A stretch of DNA of 64,000 nt from an uncultured Lachnospiraceae bacterium (GCA_947177445.1 CAMWUL010000011.1:1-64000); one strand, 5' to 3'; positions 26,855 to 36,186 are shown, numbered from the stretch's first letter. Program-made: numbers and translations. The notes: generated by a model not told the origin, from the letters alone.

Positions 26855-29383
26855 ATGCAGGCAGTGAATTTAAAAACGGAATATATGACAAATCCCCTGG
26901 GAATCGATATTCGGAAGCCTTATTTATCCTGGCAGTGCAGGGGAGGGATAAAGCAGACAGCCTATGAGATCCGGGCTTTCACCGGGGGACAGGTGATCTG
27001 GAACAGCGGGAAGGTACCTTCCTCCAGGATGAATGAGCTTCTGGGGGTGGAGGCGGCAGGCAGACAGCGGGTTTCCTGGCAGGTGCGCCTGTGGGATCAG
27101 GAGGATGTGCCCGGGGAATGGAGCGAAGAAGCTTTTTTTGAAATGGGACTCCTGGAGAAGGAAGATTTTACTGCAAAGTGGATCAACCCGGAGCTGACCT
27201 GTGATCCCCAGATTCACAAGCCTGCCAGCTATCTGCGGAAGACTTTTTGGGTGGACAGGAAAGGGACGGCCAGGCTGTACATAACCTGCCATGGCCTGTA
27301 TGAGGCGTGGATCAATGGCAGGAGAGCGGGAGATTTTGTTCTGGCTCCGGGTTCATTTACTTATGACCGGCGGCTGGCATATCAGACCTATGATGTGACG
27401 GAGCTGATAAGGGAGGGAGAAAACCGGGTACAGGTGATTCTGGGCGACGGCTGGTACCGCAGCTGTTCCGGGGTGGACGGGGACAGAAACCTTTACGGGG
27501 AGGACGTGGCCCTGTATTTTCAGCTGGAGATAGACGGAAAGGCGGTCTGTATTTCCGACGAAAGCTGGGAGGCCTCTCAGGACGGCCCGATCCGTGAGAA
27601 TGATATGCAGCAGGGCGAGACAGTGGATGCCAGACTGGAGGAGTTCGAGGGCTGGCATGGCGTTAAGGCAGAGGACTTCGGGACAGCCAATCTGTGCTGC
27701 TCCAACTGTGTGCCAGTGACGGAAAACGAGCGTTTTGAGGGAAAGCTTCTGCAGACGCCGGACGGAAGCATCGTGATCGATTATGGTCAGAATCTGGCCG
27801 GATATGTGGAATTTACGGTGACGGCCCGCGCGGGGCAGCGGATTGTAATAACCCATGGGGAGTCTCTGGACGAAAACGGCAATTTTACGGCGGAAAACTT
27901 TCAGGACAGAAAGCGCCACAAGGAGGGCGGAACCTGTCAGAGAGTGACTTATATCTGCAAGGAGGGAGTTAACCACTACAAGTCAAGGTTTACCATATGG
28001 GGCTTCCGCTACGGAAAGGTGGAGACGGAGGCGGATCTGTCCTCCGGGAAATTTACAGCCATAGCCGTGTATTCCCAAATGGAGCAGCTGGGCAGATTTG
28101 AGTGCTCTAATGAGGACGTTAACCGGCTGGTGGAGAACAGCATCTGGAGCCAGAAGTCCAATTTCTGTGATGTTCCCACGGACTGCCCTACCAGAGAGCG
28201 GGCGGCCTGGACGGGAGATATGGGGGTATTTGCCCAGACGGGGATCTATCTGGAGGACTGCTATCCGGTGATCCGCAAATGGCTGGGGGAGTGCCGGCTG
28301 AATCAGCATGAGAATGGAAAAGTAGCTAATATAGCCCCCAGAAATAATGTGCCGGGATTTTTTTCCGACCTGCTGGCCGGGTCCGTGGGCTGGGGGGACG
28401 CCTGTATTACGGTGCCCTATGATTTGTACCGGCGGTACGGGGATCGGCGGATCCTGGAAGAAAATTATGAGATGATGAAAAAATGGTATGGCTTCCTGGA
28501 AAGCAGGGCCGGACAGAAGGAGGGGGACGCGGCTTTGGAGGAAAATTCCTGGGCCGCCTATGCCATCGAGACGGGAGTGGATTATGGGGAATGGTGCGAG
28601 CCGGATGTGGAAAGCACCATGGCCATGCGCACTCCTCAGGGAAAGGTAGCCACCGCATATTTTGCCAGATCGGGTCAGCTGCTTTCAGAGATTGCGGAAA
28701 TTCTGGGCTGTCCGGAGGATGCGGCAGAATTTGCCCGGACGGCGGCGGGGGCCAGAGAGGCCTTCCGGCATATGGCGCTGGAGGGCGGCAGGATCCGGTC
28801 AGACCGGCAGGCGGAATATGTGCGGGCCATATCCTTTGGTCTGCTGGATGAGGAAGAGGAAAAACAGGCGGCATCGGATCTGAATGATTTGGTGGTAAAA
28901 AACGGATATCATTTAAACACCGGTTTTCTGTCCACACCCCAGCTGTGCCCTGTGCTGGCCCGGCACGGTTATGTGGAGACGGCATACAGGCTGCTGCTGC
29001 AGGATACCATGCCCGGGTGGCTTTATGCGGTGAAAAAAGGCGCTACCACTATTTGGGAAAACTGGGACGGTATCAATGAAAAAGGGGAGGTAAAGGCCTC
29101 GCTGAATCATTATTCCTATGGTGCCGTCTGCGGATGGCTGTTTGCGGGAATTTGCGGAATTGTACTTGACCGGGGAGAGATCACCATCTGTCCCTGTCCC
29201 CATAAATCCCTGCAGTATGCCAGGGCAGTGTATCAGTCGCCGGCAGGCCGGATAGTCAGTGGCTGGAGATATGAAGGAGACCATGTGATATATGAAATCG
29301 AAATTCCGGCAAATGGGGAGGCGCAGGTGATTCTGCCTGACGGACGGAAGGAGACTCTGACGGCGGGAAGCTATCGACTGTAG
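26855..29383 (+). CDS. alpha-L-rhamnosidase, glycoside hydrolase family 78
   Basis: An 842-residue intracellular enzyme. The order is an N-terminal fibronectin-like segment, the rhamnosidase N-terminal beta domain ('LYITCHGLYEAWINGRRAGD'), a concanavalin-like domain, the catalytic (alpha/alpha)6 barrel, and a C-terminal beta domain. The family hallmark DCPTRERAAWTGDMGVF near residues 441-457 holds the catalytic acidic residues. It removes terminal alpha-L-rhamnose from flavonoid glycosides, pectin fragments or microbial polysaccharides. Lack of a signal peptide means the substrate must be imported, which fits the sugar importer at 32932. AGGAGG precedes ATG 26855. Confidence 0.93.
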   Translation: MQAVNLKTEYMTNPLGIDIRKPYLSWQCRGGIKQTAYEIRAFTGGQVIWNSGKVPSSRMNELLGVEAAGRQRVSWQVRLWDQEDVPGEWSEEAFFEMGLLEKEDFTAKWINPELTCDPQIHKPASYLRKTFWVDRKGTARLYITCHGLYEAWINGRRAGDFVLAPGSFTYDRRLAYQTYDVTELIREGENRVQVILGDGWYRSCSGVDGDRNLYGEDVALYFQLEIDGKAVCISDESWEASQDGPIRENDMQQGETVDARLEEFEGWHGVKAEDFGTANLCCSNCVPVTENERFEGKLLQTPDGSIVIDYGQNLAGYVEFTVTARAGQRIVITHGESLDENGNFTAENFQDRKRHKEGGTCQRVTYICKEGVNHYKSRFTIWGFRYGKVETEADLSSGKFTAIAVYSQMEQLGRFECSNEDVNRLVENSIWSQKSNFCDVPTDCPTRERAAWTGDMGVFAQTGIYLEDCYPVIRKWLGECRLNQHENGKVANIAPRNNVPGFFSDLLAGSVGWGDACITVPYDLYRRYGDRRILEENYEMMKKWYGFLESRAGQKEGDAALEENSWAAYAIETGVDYGEWCEPDVESTMAMRTPQGKVATAYFARSGQLLSEIAEILGCPEDAAEFARTAAGAREAFRHMALEGGRIRSDRQAEYVRAISFGLLDEEEEKQAASDLNDLVVKNGYHLNTGFLSTPQLCPVLARHGYVETAYRLLLQDTMPGWLYAVKKGATTIWENWDGINEKGEVKASLNHYSYGAVCGWLFAGICGIVLDRGEITICPCPHKSLQYARAVYQSPAGRIVSGWRYEGDHVIYEIEIPANGEAQVILPDGRKETLTAGSYRL

Positions 29384-29402
29384 GGCAGGGCGCAGGTCTT
29401 AG

Positions 29403-29565
29403 TACCAGTTCACACCGCGCCTATTCGCAAAGTCGCACCTGCGGTGCTTTTCGCTGCTTCGCAGCTGCCTTTGCTCATAAGATGGCGCTCCCTTCGTCAA
29501 ACTGTCGACTCAAATTTTTATGCAAGCATAAATTTGAGTCCGTCAGTTTGACGTGTGAACTGGTA
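29403..29565. repeat. nested inverted-repeat element (MITE- or REP-like)
   Basis: Three inverted repeats are nested one within the next: TACCAGTTCACAC with GTGTGAACTGGTA (29403-29415 and 29553-29565), CGTCAAACTG with CAGTTTGACG (29495-29504 and 29544-29553), and GACTCAAATTTTTATG with CATAAATTTGAGTC (29507-29522 and 29527-29540). The left part also has small hairpins (GCACCTGCGGTGC, GCTGCTTCGCAGC). The element lies just after the rhamnosidase and has no coding capacity. Confidence 0.75.
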
Positions 29566-29596
29566 TGTGTAAAGTGTCGAAATATGATATTTTATG

Positions 29597-29625
29597 TTGA
29601 CTTTGATTCAGCAATGTGTTAAGAT
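29597..29625 (+). promoter_or_regulatory. promoter for the tandem Fe-S genes
   Basis: TTGACT (29597-29602) and TAAGAT (29620-29625) with a 17-base spacer. The two 28-bp operator-like repeats follow immediately downstream. Confidence 0.55.
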
Positions 29626-29627
29626 GT

Positions 29628-29719
29628 AATAAATTAATTTATCAAATTAATTCAAAAATCTGTACAGGTTGTAGGTTTTTTATTTTTGCTGAATAAATTA
29701 ATAAAACAAATTAATTCAA
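29628..29719 (+). promoter_or_regulatory. duplicated 28-bp operator-like repeat
   Basis: Copies at 29628-29655 and 29692-29719 are identical except for the central four bases (TTAT or AAAA): AATAAATTAAT-N4-CAAATTAATTCAA. Each has a dyad of ATTAATTT/AAATTAAT type. Start points are 64 bases apart, about six DNA turns. They lie between the promoter and the Fe-S genes, as expected for repressor binding with possible looping. No regulator gene is adjacent. Confidence 0.65.
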
Positions 29720-29785
29720 CAAAGGAAGAGCAAAAGGGCCGTTTGGCTCATTGCCCGAGGGAAACAAAAGAAAGGAGTATGGTGT

Positions 29786-30988
29786 ATGGAACAGGAACTC
29801 AGAGACCAGGTGAATCAAATACTGCAAAAGGATCTGGATGAAGTGTATTTTTCCATCGGGAAAAAGATTTTGAACGATCATCCACAGTCGCGCTACGTTC
29901 CCTGGATGCTGGCACACAAGATGTCGCCGGAGGAGGCCCGTGTGATCGATGCGCTGCCGGATCCGGACTGGACACCGGAGCTGGGAGAGCTGAAGATCTC
30001 AAAGGCTTTTGCGGAGAAGCTGGGAATGGACAAGTATGAGGTGGACGCCCAGCTTATGGATCGGTTTTTCAGCGCCGATGTGATGTCCGATCCGGAAGTG
30101 GGGCCCAAGGTCCGGACAGATCCGGTACAGTGGATGGACCTGCAGCACAGTCCGGTGTGGAGGGATCGCAACGGGCGGGCCTACTATGTGGTATTGCAGA
30201 TGTTTTTGGAAAATGAGCTTTCTCCCCGGATGGAGGCTTCCACGGAGGCGTCCAGGGTGGGAAACCCGGATTGGGTCAATCCCTCCGGCGGAAGAATTCT
30301 GCCCCGGTATGATTCGGTGAAGGATTTTCCGGAGCTGCTTCCTATAGAAAACTACAAAACCGTATTGCAGTCCTGTGAATTGCTGACGATTATGGAGTGT
30401 CCCTGCCGGTTCCGTCATCCGGAAACGGAAAAGAATCCCTTTGTGTGCGTGGAGGCCAACGATGCGGCCAAGCTTTTGATCGATATGGGATTTTCCCGTC
30501 AGTATTCCTGGAAGGAGGTTTTTGACATTGTCCAGAAGGCCGGGAAAAAGGAACCTTTTGTACATACTGCCCGGAATAACGACATGATGGACGAGACCAA
30601 TACCAGAATCACATCTTATTCCAATGTTTTGTGCAACTGTAATGTGACGGCCTGCGGAGTGCTTTCCAATATGCACAATTACGGAAGTACCCAGAAGCCC
30701 TGGGATTATTACGCCAAATCCCGTTTCCGGGCGCAGATCGATCTGGACAAATGTATTGACTGTGGTCTGTGCGAAAAATCCCGCTGCATGTTTGGTGCGA
30801 TCCAGACCAAGTATTATGTAGACAAGGGAGTTCACGGAAGATGCGTCAACGAGACACAGTGTATGGGCTGCGGCTGCTGTGTGGAGACCTGTCCTACGGG
30901 AGCGCTTACCATGAAGCTGGTGGATCCGCCTGAAAGTCTGTTGGGCTATCACCCTCAGCCTGCCGCCGGATCCGGGAAGGAGGAATAA
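29786..30988 (+). CDS. 4Fe-4S protein of unknown function, first of a tandem pair
   Basis: A 400-residue soluble iron-sulfur protein. About 170 N-terminal residues are helical and may contain winged helices. A middle cysteine set follows: ECPCR (C205, C207), C221 and CNCNVTAC (C283, C285, C290). The C-terminus is a two-cluster ferredoxin module, with C323-C326-C329-C334 and C359-C362-C365-C369. The middle motif is like the CPCR...CNC modules in other clostridial Fe-S proteins, where it may hold an extra cluster. Role unknown; electron transfer to a partner enzyme is likely. The start follows AAAGGAG. The next gene is a paralogue one base beyond the stop. Confidence 0.75.
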   Translation: MEQELRDQVNQILQKDLDEVYFSIGKKILNDHPQSRYVPWMLAHKMSPEEARVIDALPDPDWTPELGELKISKAFAEKLGMDKYEVDAQLMDRFFSADVMSDPEVGPKVRTDPVQWMDLQHSPVWRDRNGRAYYVVLQMFLENELSPRMEASTEASRVGNPDWVNPSGGRILPRYDSVKDFPELLPIENYKTVLQSCELLTIMECPCRFRHPETEKNPFVCVEANDAAKLLIDMGFSRQYSWKEVFDIVQKAGKKEPFVHTARNNDMMDETNTRITSYSNVLCNCNVTACGVLSNMHNYGSTQKPWDYYAKSRFRAQIDLDKCIDCGLCEKSRCMFGAIQTKYYVDKGVHGRCVNETQCMGCGCCVETCPTGALTMKLVDPPESLLGYHPQPAAGSGKEE

Positions 30989-30989
30989 T

Positions 30990-32225
30990 ATGAGGACAGA
31001 TTATACCAACACAGATCCGGAAATGCTGGAAGAGATTAATAAAATTTTTCATAAAGAGATTGATCCGATTTACATAGAGCTTGCCCGCAGAATTGAGCCC
31101 CGCATCGAAAATCCTCGCTATATGCCCTGGCTTCTGGCCCATAAGATGAGTCCGGAATGCGCCAGGATCCTGATGGCCCTGCCGGATGCGGACTGGACGC
31201 CGGAGCTGGGAGACCACATGGTTTCCGACAAATTCATCGAAAAGCTGGGTATGGATAAGGAATTTGTCCGCAGTCAGCTGGAGGACCGGTATTTCAGCGG
31301 AGATATTTTTTACGACAAATCCACGGGTGAACCCATTGTGACGCCCGGCGGCGCCCTTTGGGCAGATCTGCAGAACAATCCGGACTGGATGAAAAAGAAC
31401 GGCCCGGCCTACTATAAGGGCGTTGCCATGTTCCATGAGTATGATTTTGCGGCATGCATTGAGGAAACCATGCATGAACTGATGGAAAAGGGGATCCATG
31501 GTCTGAATCAGATCTGTCCACGGTATGATTCGGTGAAGGACTGTCCGGACCTGCTCCCGGTGGAAAACTATAAGGAGATCCTTAAAAGTAAAAAGAAGCT
31601 GACCCAGAATCAGTGCGCCTGCCGCACCCGCTACCCGGAGCTTGCCCAGGATGATCATGTGTGCATTTCCGCAGACGAGACCGCCGATTTTATGATTGCC
31701 CACAATCTGGGGAAGGAAATTTCCTTTGAGGAAATGTTTGATTATATTCAGAAATCAGGAAAAAGGATCCCCCACGTCCATGTGGTGGCCCATACCATGA
31801 ATCTGGAGGATATCGGTACGATTCTGTGCAGCTGTAATGTAAATACCTGCTCCGGTCTGCGCCATATTACGGCCACCGGCGGAAAATATCATTATCGTGA
31901 GATATACAATAAATCCAGGTTCCGGGCGGTGCTGGATCCCGCCAAATGCATTGACTGTGGGCTGTGCTACAAAAAGCGCTGTATGTTTGACGCCATTCAC
32001 CGGAAATTTGACCGGGATTATCAGGATGAGGCTTTGTTCGTAAACGAGTTCACCTGCATGGGCTGCGGCTGCTGTGTGGAGACCTGTCCTACAGGAGCGA
32101 TTACCATGAAGCTGGTGGATCCGCCGGAGGCGCTGCTGGGATGGAATGTGGTGGACGGAAAGGCTGTCGATCCGGAGACCCTTCACAAGAAGGAAGAAAA
32201 AGAGCCGGATATCGCCTTTTATTAA
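30990..32225 (+). CDS. 4Fe-4S protein of unknown function, second of a tandem pair
   Basis: A 411-residue paralogue of the preceding protein with the same order: helical N-terminal part, CAC plus CSCNVNTC middle motif, and two ferredoxin motifs (CIDCGLCYKKRC and CMGCGCCVETCP). The ends of both proteins are almost identical ('GCGCCVETCPTGA', then 'TMKLVDPPE'), while the N-terminal halves have diverged. This suggests duplication followed by specialisation, for example into a heterodimer. Only one base separates the genes, and AAGGAGG of the first gene's end serves as ribosome site. A methyltransferase gene follows. Confidence 0.75.
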   Translation: MRTDYTNTDPEMLEEINKIFHKEIDPIYIELARRIEPRIENPRYMPWLLAHKMSPECARILMALPDADWTPELGDHMVSDKFIEKLGMDKEFVRSQLEDRYFSGDIFYDKSTGEPIVTPGGALWADLQNNPDWMKKNGPAYYKGVAMFHEYDFAACIEETMHELMEKGIHGLNQICPRYDSVKDCPDLLPVENYKEILKSKKKLTQNQCACRTRYPELAQDDHVCISADETADFMIAHNLGKEISFEEMFDYIQKSGKRIPHVHVVAHTMNLEDIGTILCSCNVNTCSGLRHITATGGKYHYREIYNKSRFRAVLDPAKCIDCGLCYKKRCMFDAIHRKFDRDYQDEALFVNEFTCMGCGCCVETCPTGAITMKLVDPPEALLGWNVVDGKAVDPETLHKKEEKEPDIAFY

Positions 32226-32270
32226 GGCCTTGGAACCCCTCGGCTTATGGAAAGGAGGCCTGGTCTGAGA

Positions 32271-32882
32271 ATGACAACGGATGAAGTACAGGCATATTTT
32301 AACGATGCGGCCCAAACCTGGGACAGTAAAAATCATTGCAGCGAGGAGAAGCTTCGGCAGATCGTGGAGCTTTCCGGTATTGAAAGGGACAGCAGGGTTT
32401 TGGATCTGGCCTGCGGCACCGGCGTCCTGACCGGGTATCTTCTGGAAGTCACGCCTTTTGTGACGGGCCTGGATCTGGCGGAGAACATGGTGGCCCGGGC
32501 CCGGGAGAAATATGCCGGGACTACGGCCCGGTTCCTTCAGGGTGATTTTTACGATTTTGCGGGGGAAAGCTTTGATGCTGTCATCCTGCACAATGCCTAT
32601 CCCCATTTTGAGGATAAGGAAAGGCTGGTCACATGCCTGGCGGATGTGCTGAAGCCGGGAGGGCGCCTGGTGGTGGCGCACTCTATCGGAAGGGAGCATC
32701 TGAACCGGGTGCACCGGGGGCGGCCCCGGGGCCTGTCGGCGCCGCTGGGGAGGGCAGATCAGGAAGCATCGCTGTTTGCCGGGGCCTTTGAAATCGATCA
32801 GATCATAGACGAGAAGGATTTTTACGCCTTTTCCGGAATCAAAATACAGGCACGGTTTTTGCGGCAGGAAGAAAGGCCGTGA
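32271..32882 (+). CDS. class I SAM-dependent methyltransferase
   Basis: A protein of about 203 residues with a Rossmann fold. Motif I is VLDLACGTGVLTGYL, the acidic loop VTGLDLAENMV, and 'GDFYDFAGESFDAVILHNAY' holds motif IV; 'LKPGGRLVVAHSIG' follows. It resembles UbiE/small-molecule methyltransferases. The first ATG (32247) lies before the AAAGGAGG box, so I use the ATG at 32271, although the spacing of 13 is long. It probably belongs to the Fe-S operon; the acceptor is unknown. Confidence 0.82.
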   Translation: MTTDEVQAYFNDAAQTWDSKNHCSEEKLRQIVELSGIERDSRVLDLACGTGVLTGYLLEVTPFVTGLDLAENMVARAREKYAGTTARFLQGDFYDFAGESFDAVILHNAYPHFEDKERLVTCLADVLKPGGRLVVAHSIGREHLNRVHRGRPRGLSAPLGRADQEASLFAGAFEIDQIIDEKDFYAFSGIKIQARFLRQEERP

Positions 32883-32931
32883 GAATAAATTTACAAGATG
32901 CCCGCCAAAGCGGGAAGAAGGGAGATGTAAT

Positions 32932-34281
32932 ATGAAACGGTTTTTAGGTGTGTTTTTGGCAATGGTAATGGTGCTTTGCATGACGGCCTGCGGAAATGAC
33001 GACGGAAAGTCTTCGTCGAGCACTCCGTCCAGCGGCGCTGAAAAGTCGGAGCAGCCCTCGGGAGGCGGTGACACGTCGGATGAGAAGCCGGTGGAGATCA
33101 CCTTTGCCACCTGGGCCATGGAAAATGAAATGACAAAGATGGTGGACCTTTACAATTCATCTCAGAGCAAGGTCCATGTGACCCTGCAGGTGACGCCGCT
33201 GTCCGAATACGGAACCCTGATGAATGCCGTTCTGGGAACCTCTGAGGGCCCGGACGTGCTGTGGGCAGGACTGCAGACCAGACTCTGGGGAAATGCCGGG
33301 AAGCTGGCGGAGCTGCAGGAGCGGGCGGCACAGGACAACCTGGATTTTGGCGTATTCCTGGAGTATCCCCTGAAGCAGAACTACGTGGGGGACGAGCTGT
33401 ACGGAATTCCCTGCTACACGGACTCCTATGCCATCTGCTATAACAAGGCCATCTTTGACAAATACGGTGTGGCATATCCCCAGAAGGGATGGAGCTGGAC
33501 CGATTATGAGGCCATTGCAGAGGAGCTGAACGCCAAAATCAAGGAACAGGGAGGCAGTGAGTTTGCATCTGCGTTTTCCATCAATGAGCCGGCCCATGGA
33601 ACCCTGCTTTTGCTCACCGGAAACGGAGCGAAGCTTTATAATGAGGATGTCAGCGCCTGCGCCCTGAATGTGCCGGAATCCGTGGAAATGCTGGAAATGA
33701 TGCGCAGAATGATCGCCAGCGGCGCACAGGCCGATTACGATACTCTGGTAGAAACCAGCCCCAACTCTCTCTTCATCTCCGGCCTGGCAGCTATGATCGT
33801 GGTCTGCCCTGACCCGGGTGCCAACGGGCTTTTTGAGGGAACTGCCGTGAAGGATACCCTGGAGTATATTGCATTCCCCAACGGACCGACCTCCGGAACG
33901 AACTATATATCTACTGTTACCATGAACAATCTGGTAATCAACAGCGGAACGGAAAAGTTTGACGCCGCATGGGATTTCGTTACCTGGTATACCATGGACC
34001 AGGCGGCGGTGGATCTTTTTGCCCAGATCGAATGGCATCTGCCCACCAATGTCAACGCGCTGGATTCCTGGAAGGCTTCCCACGATTATGCAGGGGTTTA
34101 TGTGGAAGAGGCCGAGAGGGTAGTGACCGTATGGGATGTACCCCTGTGCAATTATTCCTGCCTGGGCCAGATCAGCCCCAGTCTGATTCCTGTATTCAAC
34201 GGGGAGATCAGCGCCGAGGAGGGGCTGGCCAATCTGGAGAAGGCCATCAATGATTTGATCACAGAGGAGCGCAGCAAATAA
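32932..34281 (+). CDS. ABC sugar-binding lipoprotein (family 1 solute-binding protein)
   Basis: A 449-residue binding protein. A lipoprotein signal ends at Cys20 (CMTAC), followed by a serine/glycine-rich linker and the bilobed sugar-binding fold starting 'VEITFATWAMENEMTKMVDL'. Substrate unknown; the nearby rhamnosidase points to rhamnosides or other oligosaccharides. It is the first gene of a three-gene importer (permeases at 34426 and 35361), again without its own ATPase. Confidence 0.92.
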   Translation: MKRFLGVFLAMVMVLCMTACGNDDGKSSSSTPSSGAEKSEQPSGGGDTSDEKPVEITFATWAMENEMTKMVDLYNSSQSKVHVTLQVTPLSEYGTLMNAVLGTSEGPDVLWAGLQTRLWGNAGKLAELQERAAQDNLDFGVFLEYPLKQNYVGDELYGIPCYTDSYAICYNKAIFDKYGVAYPQKGWSWTDYEAIAEELNAKIKEQGGSEFASAFSINEPAHGTLLLLTGNGAKLYNEDVSACALNVPESVEMLEMMRRMIASGAQADYDTLVETSPNSLFISGLAAMIVVCPDPGANGLFEGTAVKDTLEYIAFPNGPTSGTNYISTVTMNNLVINSGTEKFDAAWDFVTWYTMDQAAVDLFAQIEWHLPTNVNALDSWKASHDYAGVYVEEAERVVTVWDVPLCNYSCLGQISPSLIPVFNGEISAEEGLANLEKAINDLITEERSK

Positions 34282-34285
34282 GGAG

Positions 34286-34365
34286 CTGCCGACAGCGGCA
34301 GTCCATGTGAAACTGTATATGGAAACCAGGGTGGAAGCCGCCCGCGCTTTTCTGCGGCGGCTTCC
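34286..34365 (+). terminator. two intercistronic hairpins after the sugar-binding gene
   Basis: CTGCCG-ACAG-CGGCAG (34286-34301) is followed by a perfect 10-bp stem, GGAAGCCGCC with GGCGGCTTCC (34333-34342 and 34356-34365). They sit between the binding-protein and permease genes and likely stabilise the upstream message or cut read-through. Confidence 0.65.
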
Positions 34366-34425
34366 TCCGCTTTTGAAACCGGATTTGTGTCTGCGTAAGC
34401 CAGAAGCGCGCAAGGGGGTATTTTT

Positions 34426-35343
34426 ATGGAGAAACGAAAACTGGGAAAAAGGAGAAGGAAGGAGATCCTGACCGGATATCTGTTCATTCTGCCATTATTC
34501 ATAGGGTTGGGGGTGTTTCATTTCTACGCGTTTTTCAACAATATCTGGATCAGCCTTACAGACCGCAGGGCGCTTCAGGAGGGAACGTTTATCGGACTGA
34601 AAAATTATGTGAAGGTATTGCAGGACGGCAATTTCCGCCAGTCTCTGGGAAACACCATTCAATATGTATTGATCTGCGTGCCCTGCATTCTGGTGATTTC
34701 CACGGTTCTTGCGGTGCTTCTGAACAGCCGGATCAAGGGGAAGGGGATTTTCCGCACTCTGATATTTTTCCCGCTGGTAACGGCGCCCTCGGCCATTGCC
34801 CTGACCTGGAGATGGCTGCTGAACACCCGCTACGGCATGATCAACAATATTTTCCGGGCCTTCGGAGGGGAGGAGGTTGCATGGCTCATTGACAAGCGGT
34901 ATACCCTGTATTCCTGTGCGGTGGTTATCATCTGGGCCGCCATCGGCTATCAGGTAATAGTAATCCTGGCGGGACTTCAGAATATTTCCACCTCCTATTA
35001 CGAGGCGGCCAGGATCGACGGGGCAAGCGGGATCAAGCAGTTCTTCTTTATTACGCTGCCGCTTTTGACACCCACCCTGTATTTTGTTCTGACTTTGTCC
35101 GTGATTTCTATGTTCAAGGAATTTGAGATCGTATATATGCTGATTCCGTCCACTCAGTATAATACCTCGTCGCCGGCCATCGATTCCTCCAGAACGGTAG
35201 TGCGCTATTTTTACGACCTGACCTTCCGGGGAGAATTTAACGAGGGCTATGGCTCCGCCATTTCCGTATGTCTGTTTTTGATTATTCTGGTGGTGACACT
35301 GATTCAGAACAGGCTTCAGAAAAAGTGGGTATTTTACGCATAG
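34426..35343 (+). CDS. ABC sugar permease (MalF/UgpA type)
   Basis: A 305-residue permease with six helices, the N-terminal 'GYLFILPLFIGLGVFHFYAF' membrane segment and the EAA loop 'YYEAARIDGASGIKQFFFIT'. It pairs with the next gene to form the channel for the sugar delivered by the lipoprotein at 32932. Its ATG follows a purine-rich stretch with GGGGG at a suitable distance. Confidence 0.92.
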   Translation: MEKRKLGKRRRKEILTGYLFILPLFIGLGVFHFYAFFNNIWISLTDRRALQEGTFIGLKNYVKVLQDGNFRQSLGNTIQYVLICVPCILVISTVLAVLLNSRIKGKGIFRTLIFFPLVTAPSAIALTWRWLLNTRYGMINNIFRAFGGEEVAWLIDKRYTLYSCAVVIIWAAIGYQVIVILAGLQNISTSYYEAARIDGASGIKQFFFITLPLLTPTLYFVLTLSVISMFKEFEIVYMLIPSTQYNTSSPAIDSSRTVVRYFYDLTFRGEFNEGYGSAISVCLFLIILVVTLIQNRLQKKWVFYA

Positions 35344-35360
35344 GGAAGGGGGAAGGTTAC

Positions 35361-36176
35361 ATGAAAAGAAAAAATTGGATGATTTATCTGGCGCTGTCCA
35401 TTGCCGTTGCCGTGATGGTGGTACCGTTTATATGGATGCTGCTGACCTCCTTCAAGACCTTCGAGGATTCTACAAGGATTCCGCTGCAGATCCTGCCGGA
35501 GAAATGGGTTCTGACAAACTATCAGGAGATTCTGGCGGTGTTTCCCGTGGCGCAGTGGTTTATGAACTCCCTGCTCTCGGTGGTGATTTCAATTGTGGGT
35601 CAGGTATTTCTGGGATCTCTTGCGGCCTATGCCTTTGCAAGGATTAAGTTTCCGGGGAAGGAGGCACTGTTTCTGCTGTGTCTCTCTATCATGATGATAC
35701 CGGAACAGATATTTATCATTCCCAGATACAACACTTTGTCGGCCATGGGGCTGACCAATACCCGGACCGCGCTGTGGATCGTAAGGCTTTTTTCGGTGTT
35801 CGCCGTATTCCTTATGAGGCAGTTTATTCTTTCGGTACCCAATGAGCTGGATGAGGCGGCTATGGTGGACGGAGCGGGGCACTTTCGGATCTATGCCACA
35901 ATCATTCTCCCTGTGCTGAAGGCTCCGGTGATCTCTCTTGCCATTTTGTCCGGACTGACCACCTGGAAGGATATGATGTGGCCGCTGATCGTGATCCGTG
36001 ACCGGGACAAGATGCCAGTGGTATCCGGACTGTCCACTCTGGCGGATTATTTCGCCAATCGCTTTCCCCATCAGATGGCAGGAGGCGTGCTCTGCTCCGT
36101 GCCGGTGATTATATTCTTTTTTATCCTGCAGAAGCACTTTGTGGCCGGCATCGCTTCCCAGGGAATCAAAGAATAA
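35361..36176 (+). CDS. ABC sugar permease (MalG/UgpE type)
   Basis: A 271-residue permease. It has the MalG-like N-terminus 'VVPFIWMLLTSFKTFEDSTR' and EAA loop 'ELDEAAMVDGAGHFRIYATI', and ends 'AGIASQGIKE', usual for the family. The ATG at 35361 follows GGAAGG; longer in-frame starts overlap the upstream permease. It is the last importer gene before the regulator at 36293. Confidence 0.92.
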   Translation: MKRKNWMIYLALSIAVAVMVVPFIWMLLTSFKTFEDSTRIPLQILPEKWVLTNYQEILAVFPVAQWFMNSLLSVVISIVGQVFLGSLAAYAFARIKFPGKEALFLLCLSIMMIPEQIFIIPRYNTLSAMGLTNTRTALWIVRLFSVFAVFLMRQFILSVPNELDEAAMVDGAGHFRIYATIILPVLKAPVISLAILSGLTTWKDMMWPLIVIRDRDKMPVVSGLSTLADYFANRFPHQMAGGVLCSVPVIIFFFILQKHFVAGIASQGIKE

Positions 36177-36186
36177 GGGATATATA

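Noticed and set aside
32247..32270. Upstream ATG for the methyltransferase
   Set aside because: The AGGAGG box lies downstream of this codon, so ATG 32271 is preferred.
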